Shown here: positions 9,885-19,030 of the stretch, piece after piece | Position numbering within the stretch: the stretch's first letter is position 1 | Layout: each line of letters begins with the position of its first letter | NCBI RefSeq assembly: GCF_000375365.1 | Contig: NZ_AQXB01000001.1 | Span: 248,001 to 312,000 of the forward strand | DNA length: 64,000 nt | Source: Corynebacterium mastitidis DSM 44356 | Lineage (GTDB): Bacteria > Actinomycetota > Actinomycetes > Mycobacteriales > Mycobacteriaceae | Direction of reading: 5' to 3' | Made by a program: the position numbers and the translations under genes | Notes under the pieces: generated by a model | Database searches by the model: none | What the model was told of the DNA's origin: nothing | Seen by the model: only the letters and a program-made list of their open reading frames with translations

Positions 9885-10301
9885 CTACTCGAAGCGGCGG
9901 CGAAAGTCCTGTTCCATGCGCTCGGCCACGGAGGAGCCCGCCCCGGAGCTGCGCCGCCCCCCGGCCCCGCCGGAGCCACGGCCGTGGGAACCCCGCGCGG
10001 CGGCCACAGAGCCGCCCGGCCCGGCCGAGGACCCGCGCAGCACCCACACGCCCGCGCCGAACATGAGCAAGAACCCCGCCACGCTCAGGGCGATGAACCA
10101 CAGCGAGACCTGGGCCAGGGCCACACCCCCGACGAGCATGACCAGGCCGAGAACACCCAGGGCCACGCCGCGCAGCACGAGCACCGGCGAGGCGCCCAGA
10201 CCGGACCCCCCGGAGACGCTCGCCCCAAACCGGGGATCCTCCGCAAGGAGAGACTGCTCGATCTCCCGCAGCGCCCGCTGCTCCTGCTCCGATAACGACA
10301 C
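9885..10301 (-). CDS. DUF3040 family membrane protein
   Basis: A 138-residue protein of the actinobacterial DUF3040 family, usually found beside mraZ; function unknown. The conserved opening SLSEQEQRALREIEQSL is followed by two adjacent membrane segments (about residues 35-80) and a Gly/Ser/Arg-rich tail ending in RMEQDFRRRFE. The GTG at 10301 is preceded by GGGAGGA, which fixes the start; the frame stays open upstream. It is in the same direction as, and just downstream of, the HEPN-type gene, so the two may be cotranscribed. Confidence 0.85.
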   Translation of the reverse strand: MSLSEQEQRALREIEQSLLAEDPRFGASVSGGSGLGASPVLVLRGVALGVLGLVMLVGGVALAQVSLWFIALSVAGFLLMFGAGVWVLRGSSAGPGGSVAAARGSHGRGSGGAGGRRSSGAGSSVAERMEQDFRRRFE

Positions 10302-10380
10302 GATTCCTCCCAAGGTTTGGCTCTCTCGCTGCCTATCCGTAGGGTCTAACGACCCACCTCGCGGCAATGTTCCCACCCCG

Positions 10381-10839
10381 CTAGGCGGCAGCGGCAACGC
10401 CGAGAACGTCGCCCTCCACCTCCCCCAGAAACTCCGAGACGAGGAGGAGCAGGCGCCGCACCACGGCGTCCTCCACCCGCGATTCTAGCCCGGAGTTCAG
10501 GCGCGAGCGCAGCCGCGAAAAGGACTGAAACTCCTCGGCCCAGCGCCGTTCCCGGGGCCCCAGCGCGCCGAGCCGCGCCCACGCGCTCGCCGTCCCTCTC
10601 CGGCGCCGCCCGCCTTCCCTGGCGGCCAGCACCGCCCCCGCCACCCGCAGGGAACACCGGTAGGCGCACTCCAGGGCCTCGTCGCCGCGCCCCCGCTCGC
10701 TCTCCCTCGCGGCCTGTGCCAACAGAACCCGCGCCTTGTTCAGGAACTCCTCCGGGGAATGGGCGGAGGGCCGCGCCACCCGGGCCCCCGCGCCGCCCCG
10801 GTAGGCCCCCAACGCCGTAGCGGAAATCACCTGAGCCAT
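10381..10839 (-). CDS. SAV_6107-family HEPN-domain protein
   Basis: A 152-residue, largely helical protein matching actinobacterial SAV_6107-type HEPN proteins: an N-terminal SPEEFLNKARVLLAQA helix, CAYRCSLRVAGAVLAARE, and a C-terminal SEFLGEVE region. Many HEPN proteins are RNases, but the catalytic RX4-6H motif is not obvious here; the only histidine is near the N-terminus. The role is unknown. A LexA-like palindrome lies about 105 bases upstream, shared with the divergent GNAT gene, suggesting DNA-damage control. I recall the C. glutamicum counterpart being listed in the LexA regulon, but could not verify that here. Confidence 0.75.
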   Translation of the reverse strand: MAQVISATALGAYRGGAGARVARPSAHSPEEFLNKARVLLAQAARESERGRGDEALECAYRCSLRVAGAVLAAREGGRRRRGTASAWARLGALGPRERRWAEEFQSFSRLRSRLNSGLESRVEDAVVRRLLLLVSEFLGEVEGDVLGVAAAA

Positions 10840-10944
10840 CGCCGCGCCTCCTCAGTCCTTACTCGCCTCGGATGGGCGCTCCGGCGCCCCTCCCTTACGT
10901 GCCCCTCACGCTAAAACACGCCCGGGACCACACCCCGCCCCCAT

Positions 10945-10960
10945 TCGAAAATATATTCGA
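10945..10960. promoter_or_regulatory. Candidate LexA-binding SOS box
   Basis: The 16-mer TCGAAAATATATTCGA has perfect TCGAA/TTCGA half-sites around a six-base AT centre. This matches the actinobacterial SOS box plan TCGAA(C/A)-N4-(G/A)TTCGA. It sits in the 170-base gap between the divergent HEPN and GNAT genes and could control either or both. Confidence 0.7.
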
Positions 10961-11009
10961 TAGACCTCCCCCGCCCTCCCTCGCGCGCCCGGCGTGGTTC
11001 CATAGAGAC

Positions 11010-11654
11010 ATGACCGTCCGCATCGTCCCCCTCACCGCCGCCGAGTTTGGCGCGGCCGCCCCCGCCCTCGTGGAGGTGTACATCGCCGCGATGGGCTACC
11101 CCACCCGCATTCACGCACACCGGGTGGCCGCGTGGCGGAGGGATAGCGCGCGCCCGGGCTTTCGGGCCTTCTGCGCCGTGCGGTCCCCCGCCGCGGATTC
11201 CCCGGCGGCCCTTCGGCCCGGTTCCCCTTCCAGCTCCCCGGCCGGGTCCGACGCCCGCGTCCTCGGCGTGGCCTACGGTTTCCACGGCTCGCCCCACACC
11301 TGGTGGCACCAGCAGGTGCAGCGCGGGGTGACGTATCGCCGCCTGCCCGCCGCGCTGCTGGACAGCTACTTCGAGGTCGCGGAGGTCCAGGTCTCCCCCG
11401 AGCGCCAGGGCCGAGGGCTGGGGCGTCGGCTCCTGCGGGCGCTGCTCGATGTCCGCGCTGCCAGCCCCGCGCACGGGACGGCCCCGGAGACCCACGCCCT
11501 GCTGTCCACCCCCGAGGTTCCCGGGGAGGACAATCGCGCCTTTCGGCTGTACCGCTCCCTGGGCTTCCGCGACGTGCTGCGCACCTTCTACTTCCCCGGG
11601 GACTCCCGCCCCTTCGCCGTGCTGGGCGCGCCCCTACCCCTCCCGGACCCGTAG
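11010..11654 (+). CDS. GNAT family N-acetyltransferase
   Basis: A 214-residue acetyltransferase of unknown substrate. The C-terminal half has the GNAT acetyl-CoA loop, VQVSPERQGRGLGRRLLRALL (Q/RxxGxG/A near residues 133-143), then NRAFRLYRSLGFRDVLRTFYF, typical of strand 6 onwards. The ATG at 11010 lies between the putative SOS box and the first conserved residues; the frame stays open upstream into low-complexity sequence. It is divergent from the HEPN-type gene. Confidence 0.8.
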   Translation: MTVRIVPLTAAEFGAAAPALVEVYIAAMGYPTRIHAHRVAAWRRDSARPGFRAFCAVRSPAADSPAALRPGSPSSSPAGSDARVLGVAYGFHGSPHTWWHQQVQRGVTYRRLPAALLDSYFEVAEVQVSPERQGRGLGRRLLRALLDVRAASPAHGTAPETHALLSTPEVPGEDNRAFRLYRSLGFRDVLRTFYFPGDSRPFAVLGAPLPLPDP

Positions 11655-11719
11655 CCGCACCCCCTCTGGGTATCGTGTGAGTATCACTGCGCGCTTCCCG
11701 GGAAGGTTTTTACAGCATC

Positions 11720-12823
11720 GTGGCCCATGACGTATATGACGCTCGCTCCCTGACCCTCCGCGATATTCCCGCGGCCACCCACCACATCCTCGAGGATTAC
11801 CTCGATTCCCGCCTCCCGGAGGTCGCGGCCATCGGGGAGCCGGTGTCCCGGGCCGTGGAGCGCCTCCGCGCCTTCATTCTCAACGGCGGCAAGCGCATCC
11901 GCCCCCTGTACGGCTGGGCGGGCTTCCTCGGCTCGGCCGGGCTGGAGGGGGACGAGGACCCACGGGCCGTGCTCCGCGCGGTCAGCGCCCTGGAGTTCAT
12001 CCAGGCGTGCGCGCTCATCCACGATGACATCATCGACGCCTCCGATACCCGCCGGGGCGCCGCCACCGTCCACCGGAGCATGGAACATCAACACCGCGCG
12101 CAGCGGTGGCTGGGCGCCAGCGATCACTTTGGCCGGTCCGTGGCCATCCTCATCGGAGACCTGGCCCTCACGTGGGCCGAGGACATGCTCAACGATTCCG
12201 GGCTTTCCGACGCCGCCCTCGCCCGCGCCCGCGCCCCGTGGCGCGCCATGCGCACGGAGGTCATCGGCGGGCAGCTCCTGGACGTGACCCTGGAGGCCAC
12301 CGCCAGCGAGGACATCGCCCTGGCGGAGTCCGTCAACAGGTTCAAGACGGCCGCCTATACCGTCGAGCGCCCCCTGCACCTCGGCGCCGCCATCGCCGGC
12401 GCCGCCCCGGAGCTGACCCAGGCGTTTCGCCGCTACGGGCGCGACGTGGGGATGGCCTTTCAGCTCCGCGACGACGTGCTGGGGGTGTTCGGGGACCCCG
12501 CCGTGACCGGCAAGCCCGCCGGGGATGACCTGCGCGAGGGCAAGCGCACCGTTTTGCTCGCCCTCGCGCTGGCCGCCACCGACGAGAACGACCCCGAGGC
12601 GGCCGGCGCGCTGCGCGCGGGGGTGGGCACGGATCTCACCCCGGCCCGCCTCACGGAGCTGACCTCCATCATCTCCGAGTCCGGGGCGCTCGCGGCGGTG
12701 GAGGAGCGCATCGGCGCGCTCGTGGATTCCGGCCTTGCCCACCTGGACGCCGCCGACATCGCCCCGGGCGTGCGCGCGGCCCTGGCGGACCTCGCGGTGC
12801 GCTCCACCGCCCGGAAGAAGTAG
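11720..12823 (+). CDS. idsA: Polyprenyl (geranylgeranyl-type) diphosphate synthase
   Basis: Trans-prenyltransferase condensing isopentenyl diphosphate units. The 367-residue product shows GGKRIRPL, the first Asp-rich motif HDDIIDASDTRRG, and the second Asp-rich region FQLRDDVLGVFGD. The GTG start is close to the first conserved helix. Followed by mptA, wHTH and pknL, it matches the M. tuberculosis idsA2-Rv2174-Rv2175c-pknL order; the C. glutamicum orthologue is a GGPP synthase. Product chain length cannot be read from sequence alone. Confidence 0.9.
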   Translation: MAHDVYDARSLTLRDIPAATHHILEDYLDSRLPEVAAIGEPVSRAVERLRAFILNGGKRIRPLYGWAGFLGSAGLEGDEDPRAVLRAVSALEFIQACALIHDDIIDASDTRRGAATVHRSMEHQHRAQRWLGASDHFGRSVAILIGDLALTWAEDMLNDSGLSDAALARARAPWRAMRTEVIGGQLLDVTLEATASEDIALAESVNRFKTAAYTVERPLHLGAAIAGAAPELTQAFRRYGRDVGMAFQLRDDVLGVFGDPAVTGKPAGDDLREGKRTVLLALALAATDENDPEAAGALRAGVGTDLTPARLTELTSIISESGALAAVEERIGALVDSGLAHLDAADIAPGVRAALADLAVRSTARKK

Positions 12824-12835
12824 GCCGGGGGCAGC

Positions 12836-14344
12836 ATGGCTCTTCGCTTTTCCGATCTCCGCCCCGTGCCCCTGGGTGCTGCGGCCACCGCGCTGATCGC
12901 CGTGGGTTCCTTCGGCGCGGGCGCCACGCGCAACCGAGGCGGCGTGCTGCGGTCCCTGGGGCTTGACTTCTTCTCCTACGGGCACGGGGCCGGGATCGCC
13001 AACACCCTGCTGTGGCTGGGCATCATCCTCCTCGTGGGCGCCTGGGTTCTCGCGGGCCGCGGCGTCCTTTCCCGCCGCCCGGATAGCGCGGACTCCCTGC
13101 GCCTGATTCAGCGCTGCCTCGTGGCCTGGGTCGCCCCGCTGGTGCTCGCCGCGCCCATCCTCTCGCGCGACGTCTACTCCTACCTCATGCAGGGCGCCAT
13201 GCTCCGCGACGGCTTCGATCCCTACACCCAGGGGGCGGCGATCAACCCCGGCCCGATGCTGCTCGAGGTGTCTCACGACTGGCGCAATACCACCACCCCC
13301 TACGGACCCCTGCACCTGTGGATCGGTGAGGGCATCACCCGGATCGTGGGCGATAACATCACGGCCGGGCTGCTGCTGTACAAGGTGCTGTCCATCCTCG
13401 GCTTCGCCGCCATGGCGTGGTCCATCCCCCTGCTCGCCCGCCACCTGGGCGCCTCCCCGGCGCTCGCGCTCTGGATCGGCGCGGCCAATCCCGTGATGCT
13501 GCTGCACCTGGTGGGCGGCATGCACAACGAGTCCATGATGGTGGGGCTCGTGAGCGTGGGGCTGGTGTGCGCCACCCGCCACCGCTACGGCGCGGCGATC
13601 TTCTTCATCGCGGTGGCGGTCTCCCTCAAGGCCACGGCGGCCTTCACGCTGCCCTTCGTGGTCTGGATGGCGCTGCGCCGCCACACCACCGAGGCCACCT
13701 CCCTCCCCCGGCGCGTGGGCGCCTTCCTCGGCATCGCCGCCCTCGGCGCCGCGCTCACCGTCGCGGTGGTGGCCGCCATCACCTGGGCCTCCCGCTCCTC
13801 CTGGGGGTGGCTGGCGGAAATATCCGGCAACTCCAAGGTCATCAACCCGCTGGCCCTGCCGTCCCTGCTCGCGGGCGTGGTCACGGACTTCCTGCTGCTC
13901 TTCGACGGCTCTTTGACCTTCAACGTGCCCCTGGGGTTCCTGCGGTCCGCCTCCATGCTCTGCATGGCGCTGGGCCTGGTGGCCGCGTGGTGGCTGTTCC
14001 GCTCCTCTGCGGCCCAGGCGATGCGCGGGATCGCGGCGGCCTACTGCGTGGCCTTCCTCTTTAACTCGGTGACCCTGCCCTGGTACTACGCCAGCCTACT
14101 GTCCGTCCTGGCCGTCACCCCCATCCCCCGGTGGGCGCTGGGCTGGGCCACGGGGCTGTCCATCGTGGTCACCCTCGCCTTCACCGGCTCCGGCAACCAC
14201 CAGCTCTACAACCCCGCGTGGATGCTGTGCTCCGCGCTGGCGGCCTGGGCGCTGACCTCCTGGCTCATGCGGCCGCTCGAGTGGGAGGGCCGGAAGGCAT
14301 CCGCGGCGGAGGCTACAGCGCCATCGCCTGCGCCCGCCGCATGA
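12836..14344 (+). CDS. mptA: Alpha-(1->6)-mannopyranosyltransferase MptA
   Basis: Polytopic GT-C type transferase that uses polyprenyl-phosphomannose outside the membrane to elongate the alpha-1,6 mannan backbone of lipomannan and LAM. The 502-residue protein has about a dozen hydrophobic segments and an early extracytoplasmic acidic loop SRDVYSYLMQGAM, the GT-C (D-containing) signature. Placement directly after idsA and before the Rv2175c/pknL pair identifies it as the MptA orthologue rather than MptB. Its 3' end overlaps the convergent wHTH gene by 32 bases. Confidence 0.88.
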   Translation: MALRFSDLRPVPLGAAATALIAVGSFGAGATRNRGGVLRSLGLDFFSYGHGAGIANTLLWLGIILLVGAWVLAGRGVLSRRPDSADSLRLIQRCLVAWVAPLVLAAPILSRDVYSYLMQGAMLRDGFDPYTQGAAINPGPMLLEVSHDWRNTTTPYGPLHLWIGEGITRIVGDNITAGLLLYKVLSILGFAAMAWSIPLLARHLGASPALALWIGAANPVMLLHLVGGMHNESMMVGLVSVGLVCATRHRYGAAIFFIAVAVSLKATAAFTLPFVVWMALRRHTTEATSLPRRVGAFLGIAALGAALTVAVVAAITWASRSSWGWLAEISGNSKVINPLALPSLLAGVVTDFLLLFDGSLTFNVPLGFLRSASMLCMALGLVAAWWLFRSSAAQAMRGIAAAYCVAFLFNSVTLPWYYASLLSVLAVTPIPRWALGWATGLSIVVTLAFTGSGNHQLYNPAWMLCSALAAWALTSWLMRPLEWEGRKASAAEATAPSPAPAA

Positions 14345-14681
14345 CCTCGCGGGCCAGGTGGCCGTGCAGGGCGTCCACGGGGCGGCCGGGCAGGGTGTCG
14401 TCCTCCGTGAAGAGGTAGCGGATGATCTCCTCGTCGCTGTAGCCGCCGTCGGAAAGCAGCGCGATCACGCCCGGCACGAAGCGATTGACCGTGTTCTTCT
14501 CCCCCAGGAAGATCTCAGGGATCATGCGCACCCCGCGGCGGCGCACCGCGATGATCTTGTGGTCCCGGATCATGTCGATCACCCGGGTGACCACGATGCC
14601 GAGGCGCTCGGAGGTCTCCTCGAGGGTCAGCAATCCCTCGGAGACGGGAAGGACATCGGCGGAAACGGTTTGAAGGCTCAC
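14313..14681 (-). CDS. Rv2175c-type winged-helix DNA-binding protein
   Basis: A 122-residue protein whose mycobacterial counterpart is a DNA-binding substrate of PknL. The N-terminal half (LTLEETSERLGIVVTRVIDM) is a MerR/excisionase-like helix-turn-helix; the C-terminal half is a helical domain (RYLFTEDDTLPGRPVDALHG). It is divergent from pknL across 62 bases and overlaps the end of mptA tail to tail. A threonine-rich N-terminus (SLQTVSAD, LTLEETS) offers possible phospho-acceptors, but which one is used is inference. Confidence 0.85.
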   Translation of the reverse strand: MSLQTVSADVLPVSEGLLTLEETSERLGIVVTRVIDMIRDHKIIAVRRRGVRMIPEIFLGEKNTVNRFVPGVIALLSDGGYSDEEIIRYLFTEDDTLPGRPVDALHGHLAREVMRRAQAMAL

Positions 14682-14743
14682 GGCACCCGATCTTAGACCA
14701 TCCGGCTACCACTCCCCCTGCGGCTTCCGCCATACTGGGGGCC

Positions 14744-16918
14744 ATGGCTCAACTTCAGGTGGGAGACGTCCTAGAGGGTCGGTATCAGATAGACCACCCG
14801 ATCGCTCGCGGCGGCATGTCCACCGTGTACCGCTGCGTGGATCTGCGCCTGGGGCGCGCCGTGGCGGTGAAGGTGATGGACGACCGCTACGTGGATGACC
14901 CGGTGTTTCGCCAGCGCTTCCGCCGGGAGGCCCGCGCGATGGCCCGCATCAACCACCCGCACATCGTGGGCGTGTATGACTTCGGCTCGGATGGCCACCA
15001 CGTATTCCTCGTCATGGAGCTGATTACGGGCGGCACGCTGCGCGAGCTCATCGCGGAGCGCGGACCCATGCCCCCGCACGCGGCGCTCGCCGTGATGCGC
15101 GCGGTGCTCACCGGCCTGGCCGCCGCGCACCGCGACGGCCTCATTCACCGGGACGTCAAGCCGGATAACGTCCTCATCAGCGCCGATCGCGCGGTCAAGA
15201 TCGCGGACTTTGGCCTGGTGCGCGCCACCGACTCCGAGCAGCACACCACCGCCCACATCGTGGGCACCGCGGCGTATCTCTCGCCCGAGCAGGTGCGCGG
15301 CACCGAGCTTGGCCCGGCCAGCGACGTCTACTCCGCCGGGGTGCTGCTCTTCGAGCTGCTCACGGGGGAAACGCCCTTCACCGGCGCCACCGACCTCGAC
15401 CGCGCCTACCAGCGCCTCGAGCGCAGCGTTCCCGCCCCCTCCTCCGTGATCGAGGGGGTGCCCCCGGAGATCGACGCCCTCGTGGCCCAGGCCACCCGGC
15501 GCGATCCCGCCGAGCGCTACGCCGACGCCACGGACTTCCTGGAGGCGGTGGAGGCAACCGTGAGCGACCTTTCCCTGCCGGGCTTCACCGTCCCGGTGCC
15601 CCGCAACTCCGCCGCCCACCGCGCGGCCGCCGTGCCCACGGACACCAGCTCCCTGCCCACCGAGATGATGGCCACCGGCGTCATCGCCCCGCCACCGGAG
15701 CCCGAGGATCGCACCTCGGTGCTCCCCGAGGTGGCCTCCCCACCCCCCGTGCCCCCCGCGATCGCCGCCGCCCCAGTACCCCAGGAGCCGGCGCAGGCGC
15801 AGCCTCCAGCCCCCGCCCCGGAGCCGCGCGTGCCCGCCTACTCCAACCGCTCCCCGGTGCGCCTCGCCGCGTGGATCACCGTGGTGGTGCTGCTCATCGG
15901 AGCGGTGGCCCTGGGCGGCTGGTGGCTGGGCTCCGGGCGCTACGGGGAGATCCCGGAGATCATCGGATCGGAGAAGATTGAGGCCCTAGCCCAGGTGGAG
16001 GAGGCCGGGTTCGAGGCCACCTCCCGCGGCGTGTACAGCGACGACGTGGCCGAGGACCGCGTGGTGGACACCGATCCCCCGGGGCGCCGCGCCGTGCGGG
16101 GCTCCGAGGTGACCCTGCTGGTCTCCCAGGGGCGCCCCACCGTCCCCGCGATCCCGCAGGAGGCCGAGGTCGAGCGCTACGAGCAGCTCCTCGGTGAGCG
16201 CACCCTGCGCGCGGAGGTCGCGGAGCGCCGCTACTCGGACGACGTCCCCGCCGGGGGCGTGATCGACACGCGGCCTGCGGCGGGCGAGGCCGTGGACACC
16301 GGCAGCACCGTCGCCCTCACCGTGAGCAAGGGTCCCGCCCCGGTGCGCGTGCCCGACGTCTCCGGGATGAGCGAGGAGGAGGCACGCACCACCCTCGCCG
16401 CCGCCGGGCTGGAGGTCAGCGGGGTGGACTGGGAGTACAGCCCCGAGCACGATCGCGGGGAGGCCGCCGCCACCGTGCCAAAGGCCCGCAGCGAGGCCGC
16501 GCGCGGCGACGGGGTCCGGCTGGTGCTCTCCACCGCCCGAACGGTGCCCGACCTCTCCGGGATGACCACCGAGGAGGCCGCCGCCGCGCTGACGGAGGCC
16601 GGACTGAGCCTAGCCTCCGTGGAGCGGGACGAGCAGGCCACCGGCAGGGCCGGGGAGGTCGAGAGCTCGGAGCCCCGGGCGGGCAGCCGCGTGGACCCCG
16701 AGGCCGAGGCGGTGACCCTGTACCTCCCGGGGCGCGTCTCCACCCCCCTGCTGCTGGGCAAGACGGTCTCCGAGGCCGAGCGGATCGCCGAGGAGCAGGG
16801 CCTGACCCTCGACGCCGGGCGGTCTGCCTCCGGCAACGCCCGGATCCTCACCCAATCCCCCCTGCCCGGCAAGGCCCTTTCGCTGGGTTCCCCCGTGACG
16901 GTGACGGCCCTCGGGTAG
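14744..16918 (+). CDS. pknL: Serine/threonine-protein kinase PknL with PASTA repeats
   Basis: Transmembrane Hanks-type kinase of 724 residues. The kinase domain (about 1-275) has the Gly loop IARGGMSTVYR, ATP lysine in VAVKVMDD, catalytic HRDVKPDN, DFG and an APE-like SPEQ. A Pro-rich juxtamembrane linker leads to one membrane span (about 372-393), then about five degenerate PASTA repeats to the C-terminus, including VPDVSGMSEEEARTTL and VPDLSGMTTEEAAAAL. PASTA domains sense muropeptides or lipid II. CATACT about eight bases before the ATG suggests a leaderless or very short-leader transcript. The divergent neighbour is its likely substrate. Confidence 0.94.
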   Translation: MAQLQVGDVLEGRYQIDHPIARGGMSTVYRCVDLRLGRAVAVKVMDDRYVDDPVFRQRFRREARAMARINHPHIVGVYDFGSDGHHVFLVMELITGGTLRELIAERGPMPPHAALAVMRAVLTGLAAAHRDGLIHRDVKPDNVLISADRAVKIADFGLVRATDSEQHTTAHIVGTAAYLSPEQVRGTELGPASDVYSAGVLLFELLTGETPFTGATDLDRAYQRLERSVPAPSSVIEGVPPEIDALVAQATRRDPAERYADATDFLEAVEATVSDLSLPGFTVPVPRNSAAHRAAAVPTDTSSLPTEMMATGVIAPPPEPEDRTSVLPEVASPPPVPPAIAAAPVPQEPAQAQPPAPAPEPRVPAYSNRSPVRLAAWITVVVLLIGAVALGGWWLGSGRYGEIPEIIGSEKIEALAQVEEAGFEATSRGVYSDDVAEDRVVDTDPPGRRAVRGSEVTLLVSQGRPTVPAIPQEAEVERYEQLLGERTLRAEVAERRYSDDVPAGGVIDTRPAAGEAVDTGSTVALTVSKGPAPVRVPDVSGMSEEEARTTLAAAGLEVSGVDWEYSPEHDRGEAAATVPKARSEAARGDGVRLVLSTARTVPDLSGMTTEEAAAALTEAGLSLASVERDEQATGRAGEVESSEPRAGSRVDPEAEAVTLYLPGRVSTPLLLGKTVSEAERIAEEQGLTLDAGRSASGNARILTQSPLPGKALSLGSPVTVTALG

Positions 16919-16939
16919 GGGCCGCCCCGCCCGCGGGGG

Positions 16940-18364
<1,425 letters not shown>

Positions 18365-18372
18365 TTATTCTT

Positions 18373-18897
18373 TCATCGCTCCCCCGCGCGGTAACGCACG
18401 CGGTTGTTCTCGTCGAGCCCAAGGCGCTCCTGGCAGACGCGGAACTTCACCAGGTTGTGCCGGGCGTCCACGAGCGCGTCGTGCACCCCGGCGGGGGTGG
18501 CCGGTAGCTCGGGTCGGCCCGCCATCTCCCATAGCTGCTTGAGCTCCCTGGTGTAGCGCGGGATCTCCCGGGGCAGGCCCGCCATGTCCCCCCAGAGCTG
18601 GGCCAATACCACGTGGTCGTAGGCCCCCACCCACGCCCACAGCTCGGCGGGCCCCGCCCCGGCGGTCACAAAGTCAAAGACCTCCCGGCGGATCTGCCGT
18701 TGCGGCTTCCACTCCCGCGCGTGCGGGCTGGGCAGCTTGCTCAGCACGTGCTCGCGCACCCAGGGGTTGGCCCGGCGGGCGTCAAAGTCGGTAGATACCG
18801 CGTAATATTCCCGTCCGTCCTCGGCCACGATACCGATGGAGACCAGTTCGATCGTGCGGCCATCCTCCATAAACTCGGTGTCATAGAAATACCGCAC
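18373..18897 (-). CDS. 3'-5' exoribonuclease (Rv2179c type, DEDDh fold)
   Basis: A 174-residue nuclease matching the Rv2179c family, RNase T-like enzymes with poly(A)-preferring 3' exoribonuclease activity. The first catalytic acidic pair is DTEFMEDG at residues 6-13; a second acidic segment (WAWVGAYDHV) and a final HDALVDARHN motif complete a DEDDh set. It sits just upstream of aroG on the same strand, a conserved actinobacterial pairing. RNA substrates are not predictable from sequence. Confidence 0.85.
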   Translation of the reverse strand: MRYFYDTEFMEDGRTIELVSIGIVAEDGREYYAVSTDFDARRANPWVREHVLSKLPSPHAREWKPQRQIRREVFDFVTAGAGPAELWAWVGAYDHVVLAQLWGDMAGLPREIPRYTRELKQLWEMAGRPELPATPAGVHDALVDARHNLVKFRVCQERLGLDENNRVRYRAGER

Positions 18898-18993
18898 GGA
18901 TAGTCCTCATTCCCCTTCGAGCCGGTTCCTTGAAAGCGCGGGCGGCGCCCTTTTCCTCGTCGAGCCTAGCCGGTATCCCCCGCCCGCTAAACC

Positions 18994-19024
18994 TTGGGTT
19001 ACGTAAACAGAGGATGCCTATAAT
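18994..19024 (+). promoter_or_regulatory. Promoter of mptC, leaderless
   Basis: A perfect TATAAT at 19019-19024 lies six bases before the GTG at 19031, with TTGGGT at 18994-18999 as a possible -35 (19-base spacer). Transcription would begin at or next to the start codon, giving a leaderless mRNA, common in actinobacteria. Confidence 0.65.
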
Positions 19025-19030
19025 ATGTGA

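Noticed and set aside
10381..10839. Classical HEPN-MNT toxin-antitoxin pair
   Set aside because: The RX4-6H catalytic motif is not evident and no nucleotidyltransferase (MNT) gene is adjacent.
11684..13684. A 666-codon minus-strand frame opposite idsA and mptA
   Set aside because: It is antisense to two conserved genes and has only low-complexity His/Gly/Arg sequence.
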